Assembly: GCA_035651455.1 (NCBI GenBank)
Contig: DASRFR010000003.1
Span: 213,789-277,788 of the forward strand
DNA from: DASRFR01 sp035651455
GTDB lineage: Bacteria; Acidobacteriota; Terriglobia; Terriglobales; Acidobacteriaceae
DNA length: 64,000 bases
Reading direction: 5' to 3'
Below, piece by piece: positions 44,799 to 53,389 of the stretch. The position numbers were made by a program, and so were the translations under genes. Under the pieces are notes generated by a model. The model did not search any database and had not been told where the DNA came from. It was given only the letters and a program-made list of their open reading frames with translations. How positions within the stretch are numbered: position 1 is the first letter of the stretch; each line of letters opens with the position of its first letter.

Positions 44799-44804
44799 AT
44801 TTCC

Positions 44805-46502
44805 ATGACAAATACTGAAACAAAAGCTCAAAGAGTCGAGCGCCTCAAGAGCGAAAAGAATCCCTGGGAAGGACTGCAGGAAGTCCGCCGTTTCGCGGGT
44901 GAGGGGTTCTCATCCATTCCACCCGAATGGCTTGGAACATACTTTCGCTGGTGGGGCGTGTACACGCAAGGCGATGGTACGGGGGTGGTGGGCGGTAAAA
45001 GCGGGGAAGGGAAGGCCTTGCCGTTCTTCATGGTGCGAATCCGCATTCCCAACGGACTGCTGAATGCCCAGCAACTCCGAACGATTGCGAACCTCAGCGA
45101 TCGCTATGCCCGCGGCATCGCCGATCTCACAGTACGGCAAAATATCCAGCTACATTGGGTCACTATCGAGGCTCTTCCGGAACTGATGGAGGCCCTGTGG
45201 GCTTCTGGTCTGAACACCATGGGAGCTTGCGGCGACGTCACTCGCAACATCACCGGCTGCCCGCTTGCGGGAGTGGATGCCAACGAACTGGTGGACGCAT
45301 CATCCCTGGCGCTCGAGGCCACGCGGATGCTGGTCGGCCATTCCGATTTTTACAATCTGCCACGCAAATTCAAAATCGCTATTACGGGCTGCCATGTCTG
45401 GTGCGCCTATCCGGAGATTAATGACATTGGGCTCACGGCCATCTCTAGGGTGGTCGGCGGCAAATCAGAGACCGGCTTTTCGCTACGTGTGGGCGGCGGA
45501 CTTTCGGCCGAGCCGCACCTCGCTGTGCGCTTGAATGCATTCGTGCGTTGGGGCCAGGTGCTGCCGGTTATCAAAGCGATTGCTGAGCTGTTCCGCGATT
45601 GCCCGACCCTGCGTGAGCACCGTGAAAGGGCTCGGCTAAAATTTCTGTTCTTGCGCGAGGGTTGGACGGCCGACGACTTTCAGCGCGAAGTGGAAAAACG
45701 GCTCGGCTATCGCTTGGATCCGGCTGTCGAAGAGAACGCTCCCAATGACGTTTACCGCGATCATGTAGGAATCCATCCCCAGAAACAGCCCGGCCTCTAC
45801 TGCATCGGCGCATCCGTCCTGCGTGGTCGCATTTCCGCCCAACAGATGCGAGCGGCCGCGGATCTAGCCGATCGCCTTGCCGATGGCAAGTTGCGAACCA
45901 CCAACATGCAGAACCTGCTTATCGTCAATGTGCCACAAGAACGAACCGGACTACTGGCCGAAGAGATGGACGCCATCGGTCTACCCATCGGTGGTTCCCC
46001 GTTCTGGCGAGGCGCAATTGCGTGCAGTGGCACGGAATTTTGCAAGCTGGCAATCACGGAAACGAAAAGTTTTTCGCGCTGGCTTGTGGAGGAACTGGAT
46101 GAGCGACTTCCTGGATTCGATCAGGATTTGAAACTGCATGTGACTGGCTGCCCCAACAGTTGCGGGCAACATTGGATCGCCGATATCGGAATCGAGGGCA
46201 AAAAGATGAAGCTCGAAGGCCGACTCGTGGACGCCTACTACTTTTGTTTAGGCGGCGCCGTAGGCCTGCACCAGGCAACCGCGCGTCCGGTCGGATACCG
46301 CTGCCCGGCAAGCGACGTGCCCGACGCCATTGCTCGTCTTCTTCGGCGCTACATGGAGGGCCGCTTTGCGGATGAAAATCTCCGCGCGTTCTTTGCCCGC
46401 CACACTAACGACCAATTGCGCGAGTTTCTGGCTGGCGAACCGGTGGAAGCAGCCAGTCGCGACGTCTCACCGGGGCGCGTTCCGCATGTGATAGAAGGCT
46501 AG
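44805..46502 (+). CDS. Siroheme sulfite (or nitrite) reductase, ferredoxin type
   Basis: A 565-residue assimilatory reductase. It has the two repeated halves of the family (residues about 70-135 and 325-395), and the siroheme/[4Fe-4S] ligands Cys407, Cys413, Cys449, Cys453 in CSGTEFC and TGCPNSCG. It should reduce sulfite to sulfide (or nitrite to ammonia) with six electrons from ferredoxin. APS reductase and siroheme genes in the same operon and the Cys leader favour sulfite. The gene is preceded by attenuator 2. Confidence 0.9.
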   Translation: MTNTETKAQRVERLKSEKNPWEGLQEVRRFAGEGFSSIPPEWLGTYFRWWGVYTQGDGTGVVGGKSGEGKALPFFMVRIRIPNGLLNAQQLRTIANLSDRYARGIADLTVRQNIQLHWVTIEALPELMEALWASGLNTMGACGDVTRNITGCPLAGVDANELVDASSLALEATRMLVGHSDFYNLPRKFKIAITGCHVWCAYPEINDIGLTAISRVVGGKSETGFSLRVGGGLSAEPHLAVRLNAFVRWGQVLPVIKAIAELFRDCPTLREHRERARLKFLFLREGWTADDFQREVEKRLGYRLDPAVEENAPNDVYRDHVGIHPQKQPGLYCIGASVLRGRISAQQMRAAADLADRLADGKLRTTNMQNLLIVNVPQERTGLLAEEMDAIGLPIGGSPFWRGAIACSGTEFCKLAITETKSFSRWLVEELDERLPGFDQDLKLHVTGCPNSCGQHWIADIGIEGKKMKLEGRLVDAYYFCLGGAVGLHQATARPVGYRCPASDVPDAIARLLRRYMEGRFADENLRAFFARHTNDQLREFLAGEPVEAASRDVSPGRVPHVIEG

Positions 46503-46535
46503 GAGGCACGCAATGCACGCAAAGGACAGGAAGCC

Positions 46536-47156
46536 ATGAGTGAGTTGTTTCCGATGTTCGTGAAACTGGAAGACCGAAGCGTACTAGTGGTGGGCGCTGG
46601 CGCCGTGGGGCAATCGAAAATCGAGGGTCTGTTGCGAACCGGAGCGGACGTTCGGGTCGTGTCTCTCACCAGCACCATTGCCGTACAAGAATGGGCGCGT
46701 AACGGGCTGATCGATTTACGCGAACGCGAGTTCCAACCCGGAGATCTGGACGACGTGCTTCTCGCAGTAATCGCGACATCTTCAGCGCAATTGAATCGAC
46801 TCATCTTCAAATTAGCCCGGGAGAGAGGAATTTTGTGCAACGTCGTGGACGTGCCCGACCTCTGCCACTTTTACTATCCCGCCGTGGTGCGCCGCGGCGA
46901 CTTGCAGATAGCGGTTTCCACCGCTGGGCAGAGCCCGTTCCTGGCGCAAAAGATCCGCGAACAATTGGAGAAGCAATACGGGCCCCACTATGCGGAATGG
47001 GTGCAGGAACTTGGGGAAACCAGGAGTCAGGTTCTCAAGAGCGATCTACCTTCCGAACAAAAACGAGATCTTCTGCACTCGCTGGCCAGTCGGGAAGCTT
47101 TTGAAGCCGCAGTGCAGCGTCACTCGAACGGAGAACAGGAGGGACACGCAGCATGA
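46536..47156 (+). CDS. Siroheme synthase, precorrin-2 dehydrogenase/ferrochelatase domain
   Basis: A 206-residue protein equal to the N-terminal part of CysG or to Met8p/SirC. The NAD fold opens with LEDRSVLVVGAGAVGQSKIEGLL, followed by AVIATSSAQLNRLIFKLARE and LCNVVDVPDLCHFYYPAVVRRGDLQIAVSTAGQSP, which contains the conserved catalytic Asp. It oxidises precorrin-2 and inserts iron to give the siroheme cofactor of the upstream reductase. The gene lies 33 bp downstream of that reductase and overlaps cobA by 4 bp. Confidence 0.9.
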   Translation: MSELFPMFVKLEDRSVLVVGAGAVGQSKIEGLLRTGADVRVVSLTSTIAVQEWARNGLIDLREREFQPGDLDDVLLAVIATSSAQLNRLIFKLARERGILCNVVDVPDLCHFYYPAVVRRGDLQIAVSTAGQSPFLAQKIREQLEKQYGPHYAEWVQELGETRSQVLKSDLPSEQKRDLLHSLASREAFEAAVQRHSNGEQEGHAA

Positions 47157-47941
47157 AGGGAAAAGTGTATCTGGTGGGCGCAGGGCCCGGAGATCCGGAC
47201 CTGCTCACCATAAAAGCTCTCCGTTTGCTAAAGCATGCAGACGCTGTCCTCTACGACGAGCTGGTTTCTTCTCAAGTCCTGGACCTGGTCTCCACGAGCG
47301 CAGTACTGCAGAACGTGGGAAAACGCTGCGGCAAAAAGGCGATCACGCAGGAAGAGATCAATCTCCGCATGGTCCAGCTTGCCGAGGTCGGACTACAGGT
47401 CGTGCGACTGAAGGGCGGTGACCCGCTCGTCTTTGGCCGAGCAGGTGAAGAGATGATTGCGCTGCGAAATTCAGGTATTGAATACGAGGTCGTACCGGGA
47501 ATTACCGCCGCCTTAGCGGCGGCGAGCGCAGCCAGGATTTCCCTAACCTACAGAACCACAGCCTCCGTGCTGGTTTTTCTTACTGGCCACTATGCCGAAG
47601 GAAGGAATCGGGAGGATTGGCACAATTTGGCAAGGAGTGGCGCAACGCTCGTGATCTATATGCCTGGACCCAGCTATTCCGCAGTGGCGAATCGCCTCAA
47701 GGACGCCGGAGTGGACCCGGGCACACCATGCGCGATCATCTCAAGGGCAACCGCCGCCGACCAGCAGCTTCGGATAACCAGCCTCGCAGGCCTTGAAAGC
47801 ATGAACCCGTTGCCAGCGCCATCGGTGATGGTGATTGGTGATGTCGTCCAGCTTGCCGGTGACAACGAAGGCGAGCTCTTATTCGGGGCGATGTTCGGAG
47901 CGAGTGTAGACGATGCCGCGACACGGGGGATAACAGCGTGA
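47153..47941 (+). CDS. cobA: Uroporphyrinogen-III C-methyltransferase
   Basis: A 262-residue SUMT that converts uroporphyrinogen III to precorrin-2 using two SAM. VYLVGAGPGDPDLLTIKAL, the KGGDPLVFGRAGEE loop and VVPGITAALAAASAARISLTYR are all typical. Together with the previous gene it reconstructs a split CysG. It begins on the ATGA overlap with the previous gene and its end overlaps cysH by 4 bp. Confidence 0.94.
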   Translation: MKGKVYLVGAGPGDPDLLTIKALRLLKHADAVLYDELVSSQVLDLVSTSAVLQNVGKRCGKKAITQEEINLRMVQLAEVGLQVVRLKGGDPLVFGRAGEEMIALRNSGIEYEVVPGITAALAAASAARISLTYRTTASVLVFLTGHYAEGRNREDWHNLARSGATLVIYMPGPSYSAVANRLKDAGVDPGTPCAIISRATAADQQLRITSLAGLESMNPLPAPSVMVIGDVVQLAGDNEGELLFGAMFGASVDDAATRGITA

Positions 47942-48684
47942 ACAATCTCGCCAACATTGAGAATATCCAAACGGCCGCGCAACACTGGAGTGCTAAGCAG
48001 GTGCTGCATTGGGCATTCGATTCTTTCGGCCATGGTGTTGCAATAGCTTCTGCTTTCGGTGCCGAAGGCATGGTTCTCATCGATATCGCTTCCCGTGTGA
48101 ATCCGAAATTCCGCCTTTTCACTTTAGACACCGAGTTTCTCTTTCCCGAAACTTACAAATTAATGGATCAAGTCGAGGATCGCTACGGCATAACAATCGA
48201 GAGGATCTATTCGCTTTTCTCGCCGGAGGAGCAGCAGCAAGTTCACGGGCCGGCCTTGTGGAGGCGCGATCCTGATGCATGCTGCAACATTCGAAAAATT
48301 GAACCGCTGCGGCGGAAATTGTCCGAACTTGGCGCTTGGATTACCAGCATCCGCCGTGATCAAACCTCGTATCGCGCCAAGGCTGGCAAAATCGAATGGG
48401 ACCAGAAATTCGGGCTGGTGAAAATCAATCCTTTGGCCGATTGGAAGTCGAAACAGGTCTGGCGCTACATCCACGACCATCAGCTCCCCTACAATTCGCT
48501 GCACGATCAGGGCTTTCCCAGTGTTGGCTGCACACACTGCACGCGCTCAGTTAGGCCGGGAGAGGATCCTCGCGCAGGCCGATGGTCCGGATTTGCTAAA
48601 ACCGAATGCGGACTGCATACGATTAAGCCAGCGCGAAGCGTTCCCCAGCCGAACGCCGCGGAGTGGCCGATTACCTGGTTCTAG
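47938..48684 (+). CDS. cysH: Adenylyl-sulfate (APS) reductase
   Basis: A 248-residue CysH-family thiol-dependent reductase making sulfite from APS. The paired Cys115-Cys116 and Cys198/Cys201 are the [4Fe-4S] ligands that distinguish APS reductases from the PAPS-only E. coli type; the catalytic Cys224 is in ECGLH. SFGAEGM-type nucleotide loop (ASAFGAEGM) is at 37-45. The start is GTG, overlapping cobA. ATP sulfurylase is not in this operon. Confidence 0.92.
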   Translation: MNNLANIENIQTAAQHWSAKQVLHWAFDSFGHGVAIASAFGAEGMVLIDIASRVNPKFRLFTLDTEFLFPETYKLMDQVEDRYGITIERIYSLFSPEEQQQVHGPALWRRDPDACCNIRKIEPLRRKLSELGAWITSIRRDQTSYRAKAGKIEWDQKFGLVKINPLADWKSKQVWRYIHDHQLPYNSLHDQGFPSVGCTHCTRSVRPGEDPRAGRWSGFAKTECGLHTIKPARSVPQPNAAEWPITWF

Positions 48685-48791
48685 TCGGCATCTAGCATCC
48701 GTCAGTTCCTGTCGACGACCTCGCAGGGTCTTTTATTGCCATTGCCAGAATCTCGACACTAGCTCTCGTTCCCTCCGTCTTTACTTTCTTC

Positions 48792-48841
48792 TTGACAGCC
48801 GCCCTCCATATTTTGACAATGATGAATAAATATTCGTAGAT
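48792..48841 (+). promoter_or_regulatory. Overlapping promoters and ARG boxes of the arg operon
   Basis: P1 is TTGACA (48792-48797), 17 bp, GACAAT (48815-48820). P2 is TTGACA (48813-48818), 17 bp, GTAGAT (48836-48841). An ARG box, TGAATAAATATTCG, covers 48823-48836 between the P2 elements. A second, TGGATAATTATTCA, lies at 48843-48856 across the GTG start. The two boxes start 20 bp apart, close to the spacing of tandem ARG boxes bound by one ArgR hexamer. Confidence 0.75.
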
Positions 48842-49294
48842 GTGGATAATTATTCATTGAAGCTATCGCGCCAACAAGCTATTCGAGACTTGCTCAAAAG
48901 GCAGGCTATCGCCAGCCAGGATGAGCTGCAGAGAGCATTGGCCAAGCTGGGATACAAGGTGGGGCAGGCGACTTTATCGCGCGACATCCATGAGCTCGGG
49001 TTGGTGAAGACGGCTGAGGGCTATGGTGTGCCGCAGGCCGCCTCCTCTGATGCCGCGCTTCCACCGGCATCGCGGCTGGTCCGTGAGTTCGTTCTGGATG
49101 TACGGCCAGCCCAGAACCTGCTGGTCGTCAAAACCGCGGTTGGGAGCGCCCAGCCCGTGGCCGCCGCTCTGGATGGCGAGGATTGGCCCGAAGTGATCGG
49201 TAGTGTCGCTGGTGATGACACCATCCTGATTGTCTGTCCCGACGCAAGGACCGCGGCTAGGCTCGCAACCCGGGTTCGCGGAATGCTTGGCTGA
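48842..49294 (+). CDS. argR: Arginine repressor
   Basis: A 150-residue ArgR. The N-terminal winged HTH (QDELQRALAKLGYKVGQATLSRDIHELGLVK) binds ARG boxes; the C-terminal hexamerisation and arginine-binding domain ends GDDTILIVCPDARTAARLATRV, with the GDDTI/V arginine-contact loop. It is the first gene of the operon and is probably autoregulated through the two boxes at 48823-48856. GTG start; no other in-frame start nearby suits the fold. Confidence 0.93.
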   Translation: MDNYSLKLSRQQAIRDLLKRQAIASQDELQRALAKLGYKVGQATLSRDIHELGLVKTAEGYGVPQAASSDAALPPASRLVREFVLDVRPAQNLLVVKTAVGSAQPVAAALDGEDWPEVIGSVAGDDTILIVCPDARTAARLATRVRGMLG

Positions 49295-50341
49295 ATGCAG
49301 GCCCGACTCAAACCCGCCATACTTGGGGCCACCGGCTATGCCGGCGCGGAGCTCACCCGCATTCTATTGCGCCACCCCAGCGTAAGCACACCTTTGTTGC
49401 TACGCCACGAAACCGGCCAGCGTGGACCAACGACCCTGGCCGAAGCGGTTCCGGCGTTTGCGGGAAATGGGGGCTATCCCCTTCAGCCCTTCTCCTGGAC
49501 GGCGTTGCACCAACAAGGTGTTGATCTGCTGTTTCTTTCTACGCCTCACCAGGTTTCACGAGAACTGGTTCCGGAAGTCATAGCGCGAGGCATTCGCGTA
49601 ATCGATTTGAGTGCTGCGTGGCGGCTGAAAGAGGCACAGCATCGTGCCATTTATAGTTTTTCGGACGCCGATAGCGCCACTGCTGCCGAGCTGACGCAGC
49701 GCGCGATTTTCGGCCTTCCCGAACTCCACGGCGATCAAATTCCAGGCGCAGCGCTCGTAGCCAATCCCGGTTGCTATTCGACCTCTATCATTCTCGCGCT
49801 TGCTCCGTTGCTGAAGGCCGGATTGATAGAACGCGAGCGGGGGATCATCGCAGACAGCAAATCGGGTGTTTCCGGTGCAGGCAAAGATCCCACGGCGCGG
49901 ACCCACTTTGTTTCTGTGGCCGACAATCTCTCCGCGTACGCTGTTTTTGCACATCGCCACAGTGGAGAAATCCTCGAACAGCTGGCACTCACTTCGGCGG
50001 AGCTGATTTTCACTCCGCACCTGCTGCCGATTCCGCGCGGAATTCTGTCCACCTTGTACGTATACCTGAACCGCCCGACAGAAGCCGCGGATATCGAGAC
50101 TTGCTTTCGAGACTTTTACGCCGGTAAGCCATGGGTCCGTGTGTTTTCAGCCCCGCAGTTGCCCGAAATTCAATTCTGCCTGCATACCAACTACTGCGAT
50201 CTGGGCTATTGCGTTGCCGAGGACCGACGCCGGTTGGTGCTGGTCTCCTGCATCGACAACCTGGTCAAGGGGGCGGCCGGGCAGGCCGTGCAGAACATGA
50301 ACCTGATGTTCGGATTGAAAGAAACAGAGGGCTTGCAATGA
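49295..50341 (+). CDS. argC: N-acetyl-gamma-glutamyl-phosphate reductase
   Basis: A 348-residue enzyme for the third step of arginine synthesis. ILGATGYAGAELTRILLRHP binds NADP, the catalytic Cys is in NPGCYSTSI, and HRHSGEI and HLLPIPRGILST follow in normal positions. The ATG directly follows the argR stop; the gene overlaps argB by 4 bp. Confidence 0.95.
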   Translation: MQARLKPAILGATGYAGAELTRILLRHPSVSTPLLLRHETGQRGPTTLAEAVPAFAGNGGYPLQPFSWTALHQQGVDLLFLSTPHQVSRELVPEVIARGIRVIDLSAAWRLKEAQHRAIYSFSDADSATAAELTQRAIFGLPELHGDQIPGAALVANPGCYSTSIILALAPLLKAGLIERERGIIADSKSGVSGAGKDPTARTHFVSVADNLSAYAVFAHRHSGEILEQLALTSAELIFTPHLLPIPRGILSTLYVYLNRPTEAADIETCFRDFYAGKPWVRVFSAPQLPEIQFCLHTNYCDLGYCVAEDRRRLVLVSCIDNLVKGAAGQAVQNMNLMFGLKETEGLQ

Positions 50342-51123
50342 AGATCGTTATCAAGATCGGCGGAGCCGCTCTCGATGATAAATCCGTGATGCGCAACTGC
50401 GCGTGGGCGGTGACTCAACTCGTTCAGGACGGCCATCTCGTTGCCGTTGTGCATGGTGGCGGCAAGCTCCTGACGCGCACGCTCGATCTTCTCGGCAAGA
50501 AGACCGAGTTCATTGACGGACTGCGCGTGACCGATGCGGAAACCCGCGACGTAGCTGTGATGGTGTTGGCGGGCTCCGTTAACAAAAATCTCGTCGCTGC
50601 GCTGAATAGCGCCGGAGCATGTGCTGTTGGCCTCTGTGGTGGCGACGGCACGTCCTTTCGCGCCCGTAAGAAACACTTCGCTGCACGCGACCTGGGATAC
50701 GTCGGTGAGATTAGCGCAGTTGAATCTCGTTGGATCGAGGCGATTTGGTCGCAAAGAGGCGTTCCCGTGCTCTCCTCGTTGGCGCTGGGCAGTGACGGCG
50801 AATATTACAACATCAATGCAGACCAGATGGCTGCGGCATGCGCCATTGCCTGCAAGGCCGACGCGCTTATTTTCCTTACTGATGTTCCGGGCGTGACCAG
50901 CGCCGATGGCTCGGTGATTCGCTGGCTCGAGACCAGCCGAATTCCCGCATTGGTGGAGACGTCCGTTGTTGCGGGAGGCATGCTGCCAAAACTAGAGGCC
51001 TGCAACAACGCGCTGAAGAGAGGAGTGCCGCGAGTTCGTATCTTTCCCGCTGCGCAGGCCGGCACACTTCCAGAATTTTACTTTTCGCCACTGCACACCG
51101 GGACCGAGGTGATCGTCGCATGA
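50338..51123 (+). CDS. argB: N-acetylglutamate kinase
   Basis: A 261-residue amino-acid kinase. VIKIGGAAL, AVVHGGGK, and NINADQMAAACA, FLTDVPGV mark nucleotide and substrate sites. The short length lacks the N-terminal helix found in arginine-inhibited hexameric enzymes, so feedback inhibition by arginine at this step is not expected. The start at 50338 forms the ATGA overlap with argC; longer in-frame reading into argC is not meaningful. Confidence 0.94.
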   Translation: MKIVIKIGGAALDDKSVMRNCAWAVTQLVQDGHLVAVVHGGGKLLTRTLDLLGKKTEFIDGLRVTDAETRDVAVMVLAGSVNKNLVAALNSAGACAVGLCGGDGTSFRARKKHFAARDLGYVGEISAVESRWIEAIWSQRGVPVLSSLALGSDGEYYNINADQMAAACAIACKADALIFLTDVPGVTSADGSVIRWLETSRIPALVETSVVAGGMLPKLEACNNALKRGVPRVRIFPAAQAGTLPEFYFSPLHTGTEVIVA

Positions 51124-52379
51124 ATCTTGCAATCCTGGCGCGCTCTGAAGCAGCACTGCTGTTGCCTACATACGACAGGCAGCGCGTCTTCTTCATCCAT
51201 GGCCGCGGGGTGTACCTCTGGGATAAAGGCGGCAAGAAGTACCTGGATTTTCTCAGCGGGATTGGGGTAAACGCTCTTGGCTACAGTCACCCCGCTGTGC
51301 AACAAGTTCTCAAGAAACAGGCCTCACGCCTGATTCACATCTCTAATCTTTTTTTTCACGAGTACCAGGCAGAATTGGCAAAGCGCTTGACAAGAGCGTC
51401 AGGGCTGGAGAAGGCGTTCTTCTGCAATAGCGGTACTGAGGCGTGGGAAGGCGCACTGAAGCTGTGCCGCGCCTATGCCCGCGTCCAGAACCACAACGGC
51501 CACAAGGCGAAATGGCGCATTCTCGCTCTGGAGAACTCGTTTCATGGCCGGACATTCGGGTCATTGGCGACGACCGGGCAGGCGAAGTACCGGCATCCTT
51601 TTGCGCCATTGGTCCCGGGAGTCGGATTTGTCGGATTCAACGACCTCCATGATCTGAAGCGGCAGTTCGACTCAAGCGTATGTGCCGTGTGCCTGGAGAC
51701 GATCCAGGGCGAAGGTGGAATTCGCGAGGTGAGCCCCGAATTCCTGCGGCTGGCGCGCGATCTGACTTGCAAATCCGGTGCCTTGCTGGTGCTGGACGAA
51801 ATCCAGTGTGGGCTGGGACGCACCGGCCGGCACTTTGCATATCAGCACTACAGTGTGCAGCCCGATATTGTTACTGTCGCCAAGCCGCTTGCTGCAGGGC
51901 TTCCCCTGGGGGCGATCCTTACCAGCAATCGCGTAGCGTTGGGGATGCATCCCGGCATGCACGGTACAACCTTCGGAGGCGGACCGCTTTCATGCGCGGT
52001 CGCAATCACCTTCCTGGATGCCCTCGAGGATCTACTTCCGCACCTGTGCCACGTTGGCGACTACTTCCGCGAGAACCTGCAGGTACTCGCCTCCCGTCAC
52101 TCCATTGTTCGTGAAGTCCGGGGCCGGGGCCTGATGCTGGGCATCGAGCTGAATTCCGCCGACGCGGCCGGGACAATTGTCAAAACGCTCTTGCAGCAGG
52201 GAATCATCATCAATCGCACGAATGAGACCGTGCTACGCTTTCTGCCGCCCTACATCATTCAGACCCGGCATGTCGATCAAGTCATCCGCGCTCTCGATTC
52301 GGCCTTAGCGGCCATTACTAGCAAGCAAGCAGGTCGGGCGCCATGTCGTCGCCAATCTGCCGGAAGGAGTCAGGCGTGA
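51120..52379 (+). CDS. argD: Acetylornithine aminotransferase
   Basis: A 419-residue class III PLP aminotransferase. FCNSGTEAWEGALKLCRAYAR, SFHGRTFGSLATTGQ, LDEIQCGLGRTG (Asp binds PLP nitrogen) and VAKPLAAGLPLGAIL with the PLP lysine are present. It makes acetylornithine from the ArgC product. It overlaps argB by 4 bp and argF by 4 bp. ArgE/ArgJ, needed to remove the acetyl group, is not in the window. Confidence 0.93.
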   Translation: MNLAILARSEAALLLPTYDRQRVFFIHGRGVYLWDKGGKKYLDFLSGIGVNALGYSHPAVQQVLKKQASRLIHISNLFFHEYQAELAKRLTRASGLEKAFFCNSGTEAWEGALKLCRAYARVQNHNGHKAKWRILALENSFHGRTFGSLATTGQAKYRHPFAPLVPGVGFVGFNDLHDLKRQFDSSVCAVCLETIQGEGGIREVSPEFLRLARDLTCKSGALLVLDEIQCGLGRTGRHFAYQHYSVQPDIVTVAKPLAAGLPLGAILTSNRVALGMHPGMHGTTFGGGPLSCAVAITFLDALEDLLPHLCHVGDYFRENLQVLASRHSIVREVRGRGLMLGIELNSADAAGTIVKTLLQQGIIINRTNETVLRFLPPYIIQTRHVDQVIRALDSALAAITSKQAGRAPCRRQSAGRSQA

Positions 52380-53389
52380 GCAGTCACACATTCAATACAG
52401 TCCCAGCAATCCAGGTTCCTGCAGACACGGGCTTATGGCCGCGGAATCTGGTATCCATTCGCGATCTGAGCCCTGTTGAGGTGGAGTCAGTCCTGCATCT
52501 GGCTTCATTGATGAAGGCCCGTCCCAACGATTTCCGGGGAGCGCTCACGGGCAAGCAGATGGCCCTTTTTTTTGAAAAACCATCGCTGCGCACGCGCCTG
52601 ACCTTTCAGGCAGGGATGGCGAGTCTCGGTGGGGTCTCTTTCTTTATCGACCAGACATTGAGCCGGCTGGGCGAGCGGGAAGCCTTGAGTGACGTCGCGC
52701 GCAATCTGGAGCGCTGGATTGATGTAGTCGTACTGCGTACGTTCGAACACCAAACCGTGGAATGCGTGGCTAAATACGCTGACGTTCCTGTCATCAACGC
52801 CTTGAGCGATCTGGAGCACCCGTGTCAGGCATTGGCCGACTACTTCACCTTGCAGGAAAAGTTCACCAACATACGTGACATTCGGCTGGCCTACGTCGGA
52901 GACGGCAACAATGTGGCGCACTCGCTGTTGCTTACCTGCGCCGCTCTGGGATCGCAGATTCGGATCTCGACGCCCCCCGGTTACGAGCCGGACGCGCAAA
53001 TCGTGGCTGATGCGCAGAGTCTGGCTCAGGAAACGGGCGCAGTGATCGAGCTGATTTCTGATCCCCATGCTGCAGTCTGTGGTGTGGATGCGGTGTACAC
53101 GGATGTCTGGGCGAGCATGGGCCAGGAACACGAAGCCGACGATCGAGCTTCTGTCTTCGCCAGCTACCAGGTCAATCACGGACTCTTGGCCAATGCATCG
53201 CCCCACGCCCTGTTCATGCATTGCCTGCCTGCACACCGCGGCCTGGAAGTCACGGACGAAGTCATCGATTCACCCCGATCCGTCGTCTTCGACCAGGCAG
53301 AAAACCGGGTTCACGTGCAGAAGGCCATTCTGCTTTTATTACTGGGAGGCGGCATGAGCCGTCTGCCGATAAGGAGCGCCCATGCCTGA
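52376..53389 (+). CDS. argF: Ornithine carbamoyltransferase
   Basis: A 337-residue carbamoyltransferase. EKPSLRTRLTF contains the carbamoyl-phosphate loop (SxRT), HPCQALAD the second phosphate site, and HCLPAHRG the ornithine-binding Cys. The GTG at 52376 is chosen because GGAAGGAG lies about 7 nt upstream and it gives a GTGA overlap; an ATG at 52343 inside argD would give 11 more residues. GluGluArg-type transcarbamylase variants for acetylornithine usually differ in the HCLP region, which is classical here. Confidence 0.93.
   Translation: MSSHTFNTVPAIQVPADTGLWPRNLVSIRDLSPVEVESVLHLASLMKARPNDFRGALTGKQMALFFEKPSLRTRLTFQAGMASLGGVSFFIDQTLSRLGEREALSDVARNLERWIDVVVLRTFEHQTVECVAKYADVPVINALSDLEHPCQALADYFTLQEKFTNIRDIRLAYVGDGNNVAHSLLLTCAALGSQIRISTPPGYEPDAQIVADAQSLAQETGAVIELISDPHAAVCGVDAVYTDVWASMGQEHEADDRASVFASYQVNHGLLANASPHALFMHCLPAHRGLEVTDEVIDSPRSVVFDQAENRVHVQKAILLLLLGGGMSRLPIRSAHA

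Noticed and set aside
44470..44804. SAM or other metabolite riboswitch before the sulfur operon
   Set aside because: No kink-turn or conserved core of the known sulfur-related riboswitches was seen; the terminator is explained by the Cys-rich leader ORF.
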